Shown here: positions 35,438 through 49,900 of the stretch, piece by piece
How the letters are laid out: every line of letters starts with the position of its first letter
Numbering within the stretch: position 1 is the first letter of the stretch
Program-made: the position numbers and the translations under genes
The notes under the pieces: generated by a model
Databases searched by the model: none
Told to the model about the DNA's origin: nothing
Seen by the model: only the letters and a program-made list of their open reading frames with translations
Assembly: GCA_905250125.1 (NCBI GenBank)
Contig: CAJNOL010001115.1
Span: 16,186 to 80,185 of the forward strand
DNA length: 64,000 nt
Source of the DNA: Rotaria sordida
Taxonomy: Eukaryota; Rotifera; Eurotatoria; Philodinida; Philodinidae
Direction: 5' to 3'

Positions 35438-38398
35438 GTAAGCATTTGTGAATTTCATGTGCTTAGTTTTTTTTGTTTGGAAATAAGATTATGCATTTTT
35501 ATGATCAGAAACATAAGTAGATGTGTTCAAGCCTATTTAATAGAAATAGTCCATGGTATCTATGCCCTGGGGTAATAAATAATGAGATTAGATTAGATAG
35601 TTGATATATCAAATAAGGTTGTGTGAATAAAAAGAATAAGAAGTTATCGATGTCGGATGTACTGAAAATTAAGTTATCTAGGAAAAAAAAATTCGCATGA
35701 ACAGTCAAAAGATAGACTGTTGTTCTTAGAATATTAGGATGACTGTTTAATTTTGATTATAATCATATGAAAACTACAAATATAAACACTTAACGACGTA
35801 GTATTCAGAGAATCGAAGCCATATTGCTTTTTATTTATTTCTCTTTAATGAAAAAAAAAGAAAGTAATTTGAAACAAGCAGAATGTAGATTTGATAAGAC
35901 CTTAGTGAGACTAAAAACTGGAGTAAAAATTAAGATTATTTTTTATTATAAACATATGCTTTCGATTTTTTTTGCACTAAAACAGTTTTTTAACAAATCT
36001 GCGACTTAGAAATTTCACTAAAAAGAATCTGATTAAAAGATTATCAATTCGTTTTGATAAGCTACTTATATTCCACTTAGATTTTAATACGAAATTTATT
36101 GAAATCTTATGAATCGTTTAGAATCTCAAGTTTAATCTATTATCATCAACCGTGTAATATTTAATCGTATTACTAACAAAAAAAAGAGAATTCGAATCTC
36201 AGTAATGAATTCAAGTATTCATTTTGTGAAACCGAATAACCATAATATTGCCTTGGACTTTCAGCAATCACTGAAAAAGTATTTGTTCCTTTTAAACATA
36301 GCTCGAGCTGTCAAGAGCCGATTTAATTCTTGAATGCACTATTGACATGAGATTACTATTTGTAAGAACATCTACGATTAAAACTACATATTGACTTAAG
36401 GCTATGTAATTCTGCTTGATTTTCTATCTGGTCTATGTTGTCTTGCAGTGTTAACGGTTGAAAATTCATCGAAGCATTATTAATTGTTTGATTCTTGTAG
36501 ATTTAAAAAAAAACGTGTTCTTCCTACATGTCAGACAGCTCTTCATAAGAAAGGATAAGATTGTGTGCATTAAATAATTGAAAGATTGTTATTCTTTTTA
36601 ATTTTGAAAGAAAACTATGGTTTATATAGGCCTATACTTGACCAAGATTGATAATTATGTATTCTAAAATTATCATAGAAGAAAAAATAATTGTCTTATA
36701 AGAACTTTTTCTTATGAACTTAAAGGGCTTATTCAATCTTTTACACGAAGGAAAAGATTGTTATTCTACAATAGCTTCTCGTATAGTATGTCTTAATTAA
36801 TCTTCATATAAACGAAACTGATCGAACTTTTGAATGGTTAAGATCAATATTGGTGTAATAGAGTAAATTAAACCAGGGATACTATTGACTATATTGATTT
36901 TACCCATGGAAATTTGTTCTGGAATGATTAAAATAAGACTTTTTTCGCAGATTCTAACCATACAGTAATCAGGTATCATACAATTACAATGGATTGTCGT
37001 GTGATTGTAATCTATAAAAATAAATCTGATTTTAATTTGATCTTGGAGATGCAGAATGGTCGAATCTATTATTCTGATTATCGTAATAAGATTTTATAAT
37101 TTTAATCGATTTCAATTGAAAAAAATTCTCACTAGACAGATAAAAATCAATAAAAATCATCTAACTATACAAATTGTAAATTACTATAAATAAAGATTGT
37201 TTTCACTTGCTTTATATTTGGCATCAGTGTTTAATACAAGATACACATTTGTTGTTTGTTTTTATCAACTATCGCGCACTTATCAATATTGCAATAAAGT
37301 TGTGATGTTCACTAGAATAATAGTATCACTGGAATGACACAATACAAGATTTTCAATTTGTAATATATTCAATCATGTGAGAGAAAATAGTAGACTTCAA
37401 AAAGTTTAAATAATTTCCAAAGATTTCATGATTGAACTGTTTATTGTTTCTTTTTCGCAATCATATTATTGCAGAAATAAGAATGGATTCTGTACAATAA
37501 ATATACCTCTCGTTATTCGATGTCATAATATAGAAATAAAGAAAAAAAAGTAGAAATCATTTTCAATTGATATTAATAATCTAGCAATTAGAAATAAAGA
37601 ATACATAGGAATTCGTTTGATCGATTTGTAGTCTTGATTTTTGTTTGTTTATGGTTCTTGTTATGTATACAGAGAGTTGTTTGTAAACGAGATATAGTCT
37701 GACCGAAAAGAAATTCTATATTTCTCTTTATCAACTTCAATATTCATTAGAAACTATACTTCATAAGGGATGCTGTATATAGTTAGAAATCATTTCTCTA
37801 GAGAAAACAAAATCAAAGCATAAAATATGTGGAATTAACAAGAAAATAATGTGAAAAACACAATAGTATAACATGAAAAGAATCGTTTTGATGAAATATT
37901 CTAAAACAAAAACTATTTATTCTTGTTCAATTATATATTCAATAGATAAAAATTTTATTGTTCATCATTTAATAGCAAATTTCCGTCATATTGAATACAA
38001 TACAATATATCAATCAGGCACATTGTACCTGATAACTGATTGCATGACAAAAAATTTAATTAATGTTTACTTAGATAATAGAGTACAAAGCATTTTTGTT
38101 GCGCTTCAAGTAGAAGAAAAATATCAATTTTATTAATTAACTTTAGTCATACAATCAAGTATTTATCAAGATTAGTTTTTATTTTCTTTTTATCATTTAC
38201 AATCAACTGGTTAAAATCAATTCGACAAGACTAGAAAATATTTATTTTTTTATGAATTTTTTACTATGTAGACTAAAATAGATTAGCATTGGAATAACAT
38301 ATTGAAAAGAGTTTCAATAGAATTTACGAAAATAACATCGAGTGAAAATATTATTGACTGTATTTATAATTTGATCATTTGAAAGAAATTTGAACGAT
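35438..38398. other. Long non-coding stretch
   Basis: AT-rich DNA without recognisable genes. ORFs at 35505-35708, 35824-36009, 36797-36979 and 37873-38136 match nothing and have AT-biased composition. If the exon at 35189 belongs to a downstream gene, this is intron. Confidence 0.4.
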
Positions 38399-39389
38399 GT
38401 TCTTTCGGGGTAACCACTTTTCGTCCTTGTTTTTTTTTACGGACATCGGTCAGAGTAGTTCGATCCGAACTCCAGTTTCTTCGAAACAGTCCGGATGTTC
38501 GGAATGAAAAGTCCGGAAGATCGGAATGAAAAAGGCCGGATGTTCGGAATGAAAGTCGTCCAGGTGTTCGTAACAGAAAATACAGGATGTTCGTAACATA
38601 AAATGACGGCTGTTCGGAATAAAAAATGACCGATGTTCGGAATGTAGAATGCTGAATATTTGGAATCAAAACTACGGATGTGCGTAAGAGTGAATGACTG
38701 ATGTTCGTAAGAAAATACTCCGGTTGTTCGTAAGAGAAAAGAATTGTTTTTTTTATAACAGTTTATTTTCTTTTATTTCACAGTATAGTCTTTAACAAAA
38801 GACAAAGACAACAAAAATTTATACAAGTGAGAGAATAAGTAACTTTTATAACAGAAAAAAATGTAATGTTTAATATTTTTTTGCAGCATGTCTTATTTTT
38901 TTCTTTTTCGGAATTTGTTTCATATTGTCATCATCTGTTTCATCTTCTTTTCGTTTTCTTTCACTCGATGAACTGCTGGCTGAAGATTTATGAGAATTAT
39001 TAACAAACTGAACTCTACACTATATTAAAAAACTCTAACTGAATGTACATACGAGAAGAGGTCGCTACACTCAGCGACTTAAAATATACTATATGAATAA
39101 ATTGTTTTCTGTGTTAAAAAACATACACCAAAATTCACTCAGAACATCCGTCATTTTATGTTCCGAACATCCAGTATTTTTTCGTTCCGAACACCGGTCA
39201 CTTTTTGTTCCGAACATCCGTCATTTTATGTTTCGAGCATCCTGTATTTTTTCGTTCCGAACATCTGGACGGTTTTCATTGCGAACATCCGGAAAAACGA
39301 TTTTATGTTGTATATCCGATTTCGAACATCCGGTTATTCGACCGGATGTTCGGAAGAGCAAGGACGAAAAAAGACACACCCGTTCTTTC
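38399..39389. mobile_element. Foldback transposon with inverted minisatellite arms
   Basis: A 975-bp element (38407-39381) is flanked by the 8-bp direct repeat GTTCTTTC (38399-38406 and 39382-39389). Its ends are related inverted repeats, GGGGTAACC then TTTTCGTCCTTG on the left, and GGGTGTGTC then TTTTCGTCCTTG on the right when reversed. Inside, the left arm (about 38440-38745) has roughly 11 copies of a 23-28 bp unit based on GGATGTTCGGAATGAAAA. The right arm (about 39125-39350) has roughly 8 copies of its complement, based on TTCCGAACATCCGTCATTTT. A 380-bp middle separates them. An 8-bp duplication fits hAT-type mobilisation. ORFs in the arrays are repeat artefacts. Confidence 0.82.
38870..39007 (-). 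pseudogene. Terminal-exon-like coding remnant inside the foldback
   Basis: An open frame of 45 residues ends in TAA at 38872-38870 and is preceded by an acceptor-like TTCAG. It has a Ser run (SSASSSSSERKRKEDE), an acidic DETDDD and a basic, nuclear-localisation-like tail (PKKKKIRHAAKKY). A 5' partner may lie just upstream across a 45-bp intron-like gap (GTATGTAC at about 39052), but phases do not close. It may be the C-terminus of a former transposase or of a captured host gene. Confidence 0.35.
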
Positions 39390-42300
39390 TATGATTAAAA
39401 TTTATTTTGATAAACGAAAAACGAATTTAGTTGATATCATAACTACAGTAAATTCTATATATAACTGACGTGCATAAAAAACTATTCTTCTCATCTATAT
39501 TTATCGTTACTATATAGCTAACAGAAATGCTAGAATTCAACTGCGTAATTTACTTTTTATAAAGTTAATGAAGTTCATAATGAATCTATCAAGCAATCTA
39601 GTAGTGTTAGAAAATTGTAATAATTAAGTTATTAAGTGTAATATTAAAAAACGACAATCACTTTTTTTTATGTATGTTACATTATCAGATGCCATAAGTT
39701 GAAAGTGTACACTATAGATATTTAAATCGTATAACATTATCAAAGTAAATAGTTTCTAGTTAAATAGCACTATAAAAACATTCTTGTCTTGGTTTTTTGG
39801 TTAGTTTACGTTACTTATATTGAAAAATGAGGGGAAGGAGAATTTATGGAATATATGAAAAACTTAATGTGCATGAATTATACTGTTTAAGCGAATAGAT
39901 ACATAGAAAAAGAACGAGTCTAGAGAATAAATTGCCTGTCGTGTCCATAAAAATTCAAACAACTTGTCTGTCAAACATCTACATCATGTAATCATAGAAG
40001 ATATGATTCCGGAAAGAAAAAAAGATGGTTGACTACTATGAATAAATGCTAGAAGCAAAAAGACATTGTAAGCAAAATAACAGAAATTTTCAATAATTAC
40101 TCTTTGCATGAAATAGAAAATATCAAAAATAGCATATATCATTTTTTTTCTTTGATAAAATTAGAATAGCTTTTTTTTAGAAAAAAATTCAAATAAAAAA
40201 GTTTAAAAAAATGAATATTAAATTCATTAAAAACATAAAAAGAAATGAAATTGTCACTAAAACAAATGAAGCGTAAAGTCTTATGAGAGGTTTTTATTCT
40301 AAATTGAAATACATAGAGAACTCTCATTCAAAATATAAGTTTATTTTCCTTTTCATAAATGATGAGAAAAAATTACAATGGAGACTCAGATCTATTTTAC
40401 TTGTTTAGAATAATAGTTAAATTAACTTATCAAAATTTTAATTTTCCAGATAAATGTTTTGAAGGTATTCAATAGTGAGAGATGTTTATTTAATTTGGAA
40501 AGAATAGTTTACAATATGAACGAAAAAATGATAATTTTTCATTATTTAATATGAGAATAAGATAAATTCATGGGTATTCAACTAATTACTTGAAAAAACT
40601 TTTATGCTCGTTAAGTGAGAAGTGATCAAAAAATAACTTTGACCGGAAATAAAGCTGTTGAAAGTCATTTAAAATAGTCAACATTTGGTGCATTTTCCCA
40701 TTTGGTAAGGACTATTCAAGTTATTGTAATATTTGAAGCTCATATTTTTCTCATTAGTAGAAGATCATTAGACTAGAACAATCTCCAAAAAACTCTTCTT
40801 TCGATTGAGGTTTGATCAAATTATAAACGTTTCAAAACATATAGATTTTTTTATATATCGATAACCTTATAAAAATACTTTGTTTTAAACCAATCTAAAT
40901 CATAAGTATGAAATATAAATGGTCCTCACTAAATATTTGGAGAAAACACTGTAAATCTTGGCTATTTCAGATGAAAGTCTGCCATTTTCTTTGACTAAAG
41001 TTATGTTCTGACCATTTCCCATCTAACTAGTATGATATAAAAAAAGACAATTTTTCTTAAAAAGTAGTTGAATACCCATCGATTTACTCAATGATGATTT
41101 TAAATTATTGCAAATTCTGACGTCAAAAACACAATTTTACAGATATAATATAATAAGATAAATGAAGCATTTATGTATTTGTTGTTGAAGCTTTCGAACT
41201 GTTAACTTTCATTTTACATTTACCCTTTGATTTAGATCATTAAGCTTAATATAGTGTGTCAAAGAATACAGATTATTACACCGAAATAAAATTGATTATA
41301 AAGGCACTTATGTTGTCATTGTAACTCTCAGAATATTCATTTCTTTTCGGAATCAATAGAAATCAATCATTACCGTCACAAAAGGAAAAAAAGAAGAAAG
41401 AACAATCATAAATGACGTCAAAAGTATAAGATTCTATTACTCATAATGTAAATCACTCTTATTAGAGTCGGTATTACAATTGTTATTGTTTCAGTATAGA
41501 ATATTCTTATTTCGTTATGACTACTTGATGTTGTTTTTCTTTTTATCTGATTATATAAGTGTATTGTCTCTAGTTGATCGATGATGAAATAGATGAAAAA
41601 AAATAAAAGAAAAAGGAATATAATATTTTCTGACAATTTGATGGATCTAATTTTTAAAGATGTATGACAATTATTGTCGAAAATCTTTACTATTCATTTA
41701 GACTCAAACTTTCAGCTTGATTAAAATAAGAAAAATCTTATGTTATAAATCAATAGAAATTAATTATTTGACTAGAAAAAAAGACTTAAACAAATTTTTA
41801 GAAACTAAAATCTATAATTGTTTGTTCTTAATACTAATAAATATTAAAATTTAATCAAATTTGAAACTATCTTTGTTTTTGTAATTAAAATCAAGATAAT
41901 TAGATGACTTGAAAAAATTCAAAGAAAATTAGATTATCAATGTAGTGATTCAAATAAAGAATAAAACTTGCTAGTACATATTTTAAGACATTAGTGAGCT
42001 ATCAACATGCTTTTGTTACAGTTTAACAAGTATTTCATATTATTCAAAATTTCTTTTAGTCATTTTAATAAAATACCATGAAAGAAAATTTATTGCTAGC
42101 AGACGAGAACCATGATAAAGTTTTCTTTGAGAAAAAAATAATAAGACAAACAAAATAGAAAAAAAACCTGTTATTCTTTAAACTTCATATTTTATTCGAA
42201 CAAAAGTTTTCTTATTCTTTAATATTTAATAACAAAGGTGTTTGTTTTTCACTATTATTTATCATATGAAATATCAAGATTGAATTTTGACTATAATAGA

Positions 42301-43988
42301 AATATTTCAATGTGTTCTTACAAGCTTTATCTTAAGATTAAATCAAAACTTAGAATTATGATTTCAATGCACATATTAATACAAGAAAAATAGAGAAGAG
42401 TATTGTCTCATTTATTTAAATAATTAGTTCTATTTTTAGATATATGTGATGATAATATATATTATATATTTCTTTTTATTCTAAACACATTTCTAATCTT
42501 TTTTTTTCATGTCTACAGTTTTCTTTTTTTCTTTTAAATAATGGAATGAAAAGCTTCTATAATAATTGAAAATTTTTTATCCAGAAAACAAACTATTGAA
42601 CAATATCAATAAAGATTATTTGATTTATTTTTAATGAGAATGCTTGAAAGATTTATTTTCAATTGATATGATTAAAAATATTCTGAATATTCACATAAGT
42701 TTATTTCTATTATATATATATATATAACAACAAAAAAACTGCTATCAGTTTTTAGTGCACACCGTACTAAGCAGAAAATAATCAATAGTTTGAAGCCTTA
42801 CATATGAAAAAAAATAGAGATTTATCTGAGAAATTTTTCTTTTTTTGATTAATTTAATCAATAATTAAGATTGTAACTATGCCTTATAAGTTTATAGATA
42901 AAAAAGAAATTTGATCAAGAAAGTTTCATTTTTTTTTTGTTAAAAACTAACTTGTTCATATAATAAATATTTTCCAGTAGATTTAATAAATTGATTATTG
43001 TTCAAGAAGAAAATACTTTCTATAAATAGATTCAATGAAAAATTCGATTATTTCTCTGATTTGACATGCAGTTCCCTAAATCGAATATATATCGATATGT
43101 TGATTTATTCATGTTTAATCGTCCATAACAATCAAGAAATTATGACTGTATTTTATTATTATTGATGAGTGAATGTTTTATTTTTTATTTCGATATTGAA
43201 TAATCCAATATATAAAAATTGGCTTTTTTTATTATATAATGAACATTGAGTTAATAAAAAAAAAAGACATTTTTTGTTTTTTATGTCTCTTGAGTATTTT
43301 AGTATTTACCCCAAGGACACTTCGAAAATCATCAATGTCACACTTGAGATCAATAAGATAAAACAGAAAATTTTTTACTTGTTTCTAATATGATTTTATG
43401 TCGTATATCAGTCGATCGTCTTTTTTATTTTCTTAAATGTTCCATGAAAGAACGACAATAACACGAAAGAGACAACAAGAGAAGCCCACACATACATAAA
43501 CATATACTTAAAAAAAGAAAAAAGTTCTCATTTCTTTTTTTTCTCTATATACTGTAAAATTGATCATCTTTCTCGTTCTTCGTCAATTTTGTATGTCTCT
43601 GTAAAAGACTTAGTCCGGTTCTTTCGTCTAAGTTCTGGTGTTCAGTCATGTCTATTGGGGAATCACATCAATAGAACGAGAAAAGAAAAGGGCGGGCTTG
43701 TTCCGTTGTGTGTTTCCAGCATCGTGGCACAAAAAAAAACAGAAGCAGAAAGAAAAGACGAAGAAAAAATAGAGATCGTTGAACGTGTTCTTCTTTTTCT
43801 CATCAGCCGGCCCGAGCGCAAAGCAGTGCGTGTGTCAACAGCATTTTATCTTCTTTGTCTGTGTCTCCTTTTTTTTTTCTTCTTACTGTGCACACTGTTC
43901 CGTGGTCTTATATTTCAAGGCGCATGTTTTTCTAAACGAGAAAGATATAATAGTTAGATAATCTTGTGAAGATTCAAAAGCCAAAGTC
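39390..43988. other. Upstream region and 5' UTR of Cav2
   Basis: Mostly AT-rich non-coding DNA. From about 43560 to 43988 the base composition becomes more balanced (e.g. GGGCGGGCTTG near 43690), as expected of a promoter and 5' UTR. A stop in frame just before the Cav2 ATG shows that coding starts at 43989. ORFs at 43589-43961 lie in this leader and are not supported as genes. Confidence 0.4.
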
Positions 43989-46900
43989 ATGGGTGATTTC
44001 AATAATGTATCTGCTATGCTCAGGGCTTTGAAAGAAGGTGGTAATTTGGCAGCATTAACTGGTGGTGATCCACATAATCTTCATTCGGGACGAACTGGTG
44101 CATGGAAAGCTAAAATAAAACAGTATGCTAAACAAATTAATTCATCTCATCAACGTTCATTATTTATTTTTTCAAAAAATAATTGGATACGAAAACGAGC
44201 TAATGATGTTATTGAATGGAAGTAAGTTTTTAAACTAATAAATCTAGTGGTAATCAAAAAGATTTTTCTTTTCATATTTATTTTAGTCCTTTTGAATATA
44301 TGGTGCTATTAACAATCATAGCTAATTGTATTGTTTTAGCACTTGAAGAACATTTACCGCATGATGATAAAACAACATTAGCTAGATCATTAGTTAGTAT
44401 TCATTTGAAATGAATAATAATTATTATTATTATTATTATTATAGGAAAAAACTGAAATTTATTTCATTGGAATTTTTTGTTTTGAAGCTGCACTAAAAAT
44501 AATTGCTCTTGGTTTTGTATTACATGAAGGTTCATATCTTCGAAGTCTTTGGAATGTTATGGACTTTATTGTTGTTGTTACGGGGTAAATAACAGAAATA
44601 AACGAAAAAAAAAAGCACTTATCTCTTTTGATCATTTTATTCTTTGTTGTTTTTTGTTTATAGTTTAGCAACGATTAGTATTAAAAAAGATAGTTCATTC
44701 GATTTACGTACATTACGTGCTGTACGTGTACTTCGACCGCTTAAACTTGTCTCAGGCATTCCAAGTTTGTTTCATTTGTAATAAAAATAAAAACAAAAAT
44801 CTATATAAGATTTCTATAGGTCTTCAAGTGGTGCTTAAATCTATATTAAAAGCCATGGCTCCATTGTTTCAAATAGCTCTTCTCGTTCTTTTTGCTATTA
44901 TTATCTTTGCTATTATTGGCCTTGAACTATATTCAGGCGTCTTTCATACAACTTGTTTTTATGCAAATCGAACAGGTTAGAATTTAAGATTAATTGAAAA
45001 TTTTTTCGTTTATTTTTTCATAATCATTAATTTAAAATACAAAGTATTAAAATAATGAAAATTGAATTGAGTACTATATTGACAGAAAAAACAAATCTCT
45101 ATTACATATTGATAATAATTAATAAGTAATTATTTTAGCCTCTAGAGATTTACGTTATTATATTTCCTATATAGCATATATATCTATGTAAAGCTATTTC
45201 TTATTCTTTTTTTTAGCTACTGACCATGATAGTGACGAATGTGAGTTAAAATTTTCTTCGTTTTTTTTTAAAATATGTTTTATATTACTTATGTTTGGAA
45301 CTTTTAGTAATGTATAAAGGTGATGATCAACAATCAACAACATGTGGAATACCTGGAGGTAAATTATTGAAGTTTTAAAAAAATGAAAGCAATGATTTTT
45401 GAAAATATTTATTTTTAATTAGAACCAATATGGGGTTGGTTAAATATAAAACATGGTGTATTTACATGTAATATTCCAAATGAATCACTTATTTGTCGAG
45501 AATATTGGGAAGGACCTAATAAAGGCATAACTAGTTTTGATAATATTGGTTTTGCTATGTTAACCGTTTTTCAATGTATAACTATGGAAGGTTGGACACA
45601 AATATTATATTGGGTATGAAGAGAAAATTATTTGAATGTAAAAGATAAGTTTGTTTTTTGTTTTTCTAAATTTTGAAGACAAATGATGCTGTGGGAACTT
45701 TATTTAATTGGCTTTATTTTGTACCATTAATTATTCTTGGTTCATTTTTTATGCTTAATCTTGTACTTGGTGTTTTGAGCGGGTAAAAATGAAAATGTTT
45801 TTCGGTGGTTTTTTAAACTTTGTAATTTATTTTTCGTGAATAGAGAATTTGCAAAAGAAAGAGAACGTGTAGAAAATCGTCGAGCTTTTTTAAAAATTCG
45901 TCGACAACAACAAATTGAACGTGAATATAATAATTATATTGAATGGATTAACCGAGCTGGTAAAAATAAAAAAAGAAATAATTTTATTTTTTATAATCAA
46001 AAATAAATCAATGTTCTTGTGTTTTTCTTTTGCATAGAGGATGTCATTTTAAATGAAGAACGAACTACTGAACAAGAAAGACGTGCTATTCATGACGGTA
46101 AATTTATTTAAGAAAAAGAAGAAAATATGTCGTTTTTAAAATTATTTAGCTCGGAAATATGCACAATTAAAAAAAAGTCGACATCATCGAGTAGGAAAAC
46201 AGCAGAGTGTAGATGATGATGAAGAAGATATTGGTATGTATTATTATAAATGTGTATTTTATCTAATTTAAATTTTCTAGACAATGCATTTAATCGTGGT
46301 CGTGGTACAGATATTGAACGACCTGATCGACCACGAACTTTCATGCGTCGATGGCATATTCAACAACGTGTGATTAAGTAAAAACAAATCTAAAAGAAAT
46401 AAATAGAAAAAATAATTAATCATGTTTATTGTCATATCTAGAAGTAAGATTCGTATATTAGTTAAAACTCAAGCATTTTATTGGACTGTTATTGTATTGG
46501 TTTTTTTGAATACTGTTTGTGTTGCTATTGAACATGATCGACAAAAACAATTTCTTACGGATTTTTTATGTATGATAAATTTATTTGAACATTAAAAAAC
46601 ATATGTTTTTATAAACTTTTATTTTTAAAATGTAGATATTGCTGAATTTATTTTTCTTGGTTTATTCGTATTTGAAATGCTTTTTAAAATGTATGGTCTT
46701 GGTGTTAATCGATATTTTGCATCATCATTTAATATATTTGATTTTGTCGTATGTTTTTTAGTCTTTTTTGTATAATTTAATTAATTATTTTTTTCTTTTA
46801 AGGTTATTTTTGGTTCAATATTTGAAGTTATTTGGACACATTTTAATCCAGAAGAATCTTTTGGTGTTTCAGTTCTTCGATCTTTACGTCTTTTAAGAAT

Positions 46901-49900
46901 ATTTAAAGTGACTAGGTTAGTATAATGAAAAAAAATCGGATATGTTAGTGCAATTATGAATAAGAAAAATCTCGAAGAAGATTCTCTTTTGATTATAGAA
47001 TTCTTACAAAAAGAAAAAGAATTGTAAATTGTAATTATTTTTAGCTAAGTATCTCGAAAACTATCACACTGATAATACATTACAGGTACTACTCAAATAT
47101 TTAAGTATAGTTATAAATGAGATCAATCTATTTTAATCTTGATTCTAGTAAGCCGAAAATTTGAAGTACTTTATTAATCGATTTCGAAAAGACTTGCAAA
47201 TTATCCTATTTCTAATATTCTCTTCGAATTTGCTCAATCAGACATTAAAAAATTCTTTTATATAATATATTACTTTATTCACAAGAAGACCTCATTAAAA
47301 AGTTTCCGGTTGTTTCTTTTAATAGCAACAAAAGCTAATAGTCATCTTAATGATTCTTACCGGAAACAGTCCAAAAAGATTTTCTTAATACACAACAACT
47401 CACTGATGTTTCTCTTAGAAAATACATTCGAATAATAACAAAATCAGTATTTATTCATAATTATTCTAATAATTCTTTATTAATCATTATAAAATTATTT
47501 TAAATTTTGATTAATATCAATAATTCTTCTATTTTATTTTTATTTAGACATTGGGCATCTTTACGAAATTTAGTTGTATCACTTTTGAGTAGTATGCGAT
47601 CTATTGTCAGTTTACTATTTCTTCTATTCTTATTCATTCTTATATTTGCATTATTGGGCATGCAATTATTTGGTGGCGAGTATGTTAATCTTTTTTTTTT
47701 CTCGCTTGTTACAATTTTACAATTACTATTGTATTTTTTTTTTTGTATTATCATTAAATAGATTTAGTTTTGAAGATGGAACTCCATTACAAAATTTTAA
47801 TAAATTTGCTACAGCATTAATAACTGTCTTTCAAGTAAAAGATCAATGTTTTTTTTTGTTTTTTTTTTGTTAAAAAGATTTATTTTTTTTTGTCTTAGAT
47901 TTTAACTGGTGAAGATTGGAATGAAATTATGTATAATGGTATTATATCTCAAGAAGATGGAGCCAATGGCATAGGAATGATCTATTCTCTTTATTTTATT
48001 ATTCTTGTTCTATTTGGAAATTGTAAGTTATATCGAAATATAGTTTTTATTTTAATTTATATTAATATTAAAATCATTAGATACATTATTAAATGTCTTT
48101 TTGGCTATTGCTGTTGATAATTTAGCTAATGCACATGAATTAACTAAGGATGAAGAAGAAGAACAAGCAGCTGAAGAAGAAGTAACTAGCATTAAATTGT
48201 GTTTTTTTTGAAATATAACTTCGAAAATAATAATAAATATATATAAAATTATTTAGAAACGTGAACGTGAAACCAAAGATGTTGAATCTATGTTTAAGTT
48301 AGGTTCACTACCAACAGATACAGTGACAACAACAACGACAACAACAACACCGAATCTAAAATCAAAAAAACCAGAACAAGATCCACTGGTGCCTAGAAAT
48401 AATCTTCAACAAACGTATATCCATTTAAAAAAATTTTCTTTTTTGACCTATAAAAATATTTCTTTTCTTCTTTTGTAGTACAAAAAAAGACTATGTTGAA
48501 AATGCTGTTAAAACAGCTTTTGATATTCAACCATCACCACATTATAATTCATCAAGTTCAAAAACAAATACAGATTTTTTAGATAGACAATTATTTGAAA
48601 AAGCTGATTTAGATTATATACCTGGTTTAGATTATGATGTTGGTCCAGTTTATATTCCAAGTAAAAATTATTTGTTATTTGAAACAAATAAAAATTTGTC
48701 ATACTTTTTTTTTTTATAGCATCATTAGATAAATTACCAGGACTTCAAGAATCAACTGCAGCTGCAAAAGCTCGTGCTAATGAAGAAGCAAGAAAAAAAG
48801 CAGAAGCTGCTGCAGCAGAAGCAGATGCTAAGAGAAGAGAACAAGTATCACGTGTTGTTAAACCTATTCTTCCACATAGTTCAATGTTTATTTTTAGCCC
48901 TACTAATCCGTAAGTGACAAGAATATTCAATTGAATGTATTGCCTATTTTTATTTTTAGGATCCGTCGATTTTGTCATTTTATCGTCACTCTTCGTTATT
49001 TTGAATTACTTATTATGATTGTCATATGTCTGAGTTCAATATCATTAGCTGCTGAAGATCCTGTACATGAAAATTCTAGTCGTAATCATATACTTAATTA
49101 TCTTGATTACGCATTTACAGGTGTATTTACTGTTGAATTATTGCTCAAAGTTAGTTTCTTACATAATAAATAATTAATTTCTAAAATCTTTAATTATTTT
49201 AGATTGTTGATTTGGGTGTTGTACTTCATGAAGGAGCATATTGTCGTGATGTATGGAATTTACTTGATGCACTTGTTGTTATATGTGCATTAGTTGCGTT
49301 TGGTTTTACGTAATAAATTTTTTATAACTAAGAAAATATTTTTAGAGATATAATTGTTGTTGTTTTTTTTTCTTTAAAGGGAAAATGGAGCTGGAAAAAA
49401 TTTGAATACAATTAAATCTTTACGTGTTCTTCGTGTGTTACGTCCATTAAAAACAATAAATCGTGTACCAAAATTAAAAGCTGTATTTGATTGTGTTATT
49501 ACATCATTATCTAATGTTTTAACAATATTGTAAGTTTTTTGTTTTATTTTTAATATGATTATAATTTAAATCAAAAAATAATAATAACTATTATCATTAT
49601 TATTATTATAGAATTGTTTATATGTTATTTCAATTTATTTTTGCTGTTATGGCTGTACAATTATTTAAAGGAAAATTTTATCGATGTTCTGATTTATCAA
49701 AATTAACGCCTGAAGAATGCCAGTTAGTATTCAATAAAAATTTTCTATTTGGTTGTATTTAATTAGAATATTTTGTTTGTTTGTTTTTTTAATAGAGGAT
49801 TTTATTTTGATTTTGGTACTGGTAAACGTAAACCAGATTGTCGAAAAAGATCATGGGAACCATATGATTTTACATATGATAGTGTACCACAAGCTATTCT

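Noticed and set aside
37873-38136. 87-codon plus-strand ORF
   Set aside because: No recognisable motif, AT-biased codons, no neighbouring exons.
38407-39381. Regular short repeats that might suggest a CRISPR array
   Set aside because: Units are contiguous and variable, occur in opposed orientations, and lie in a eukaryotic genome inside an element with a target duplication.
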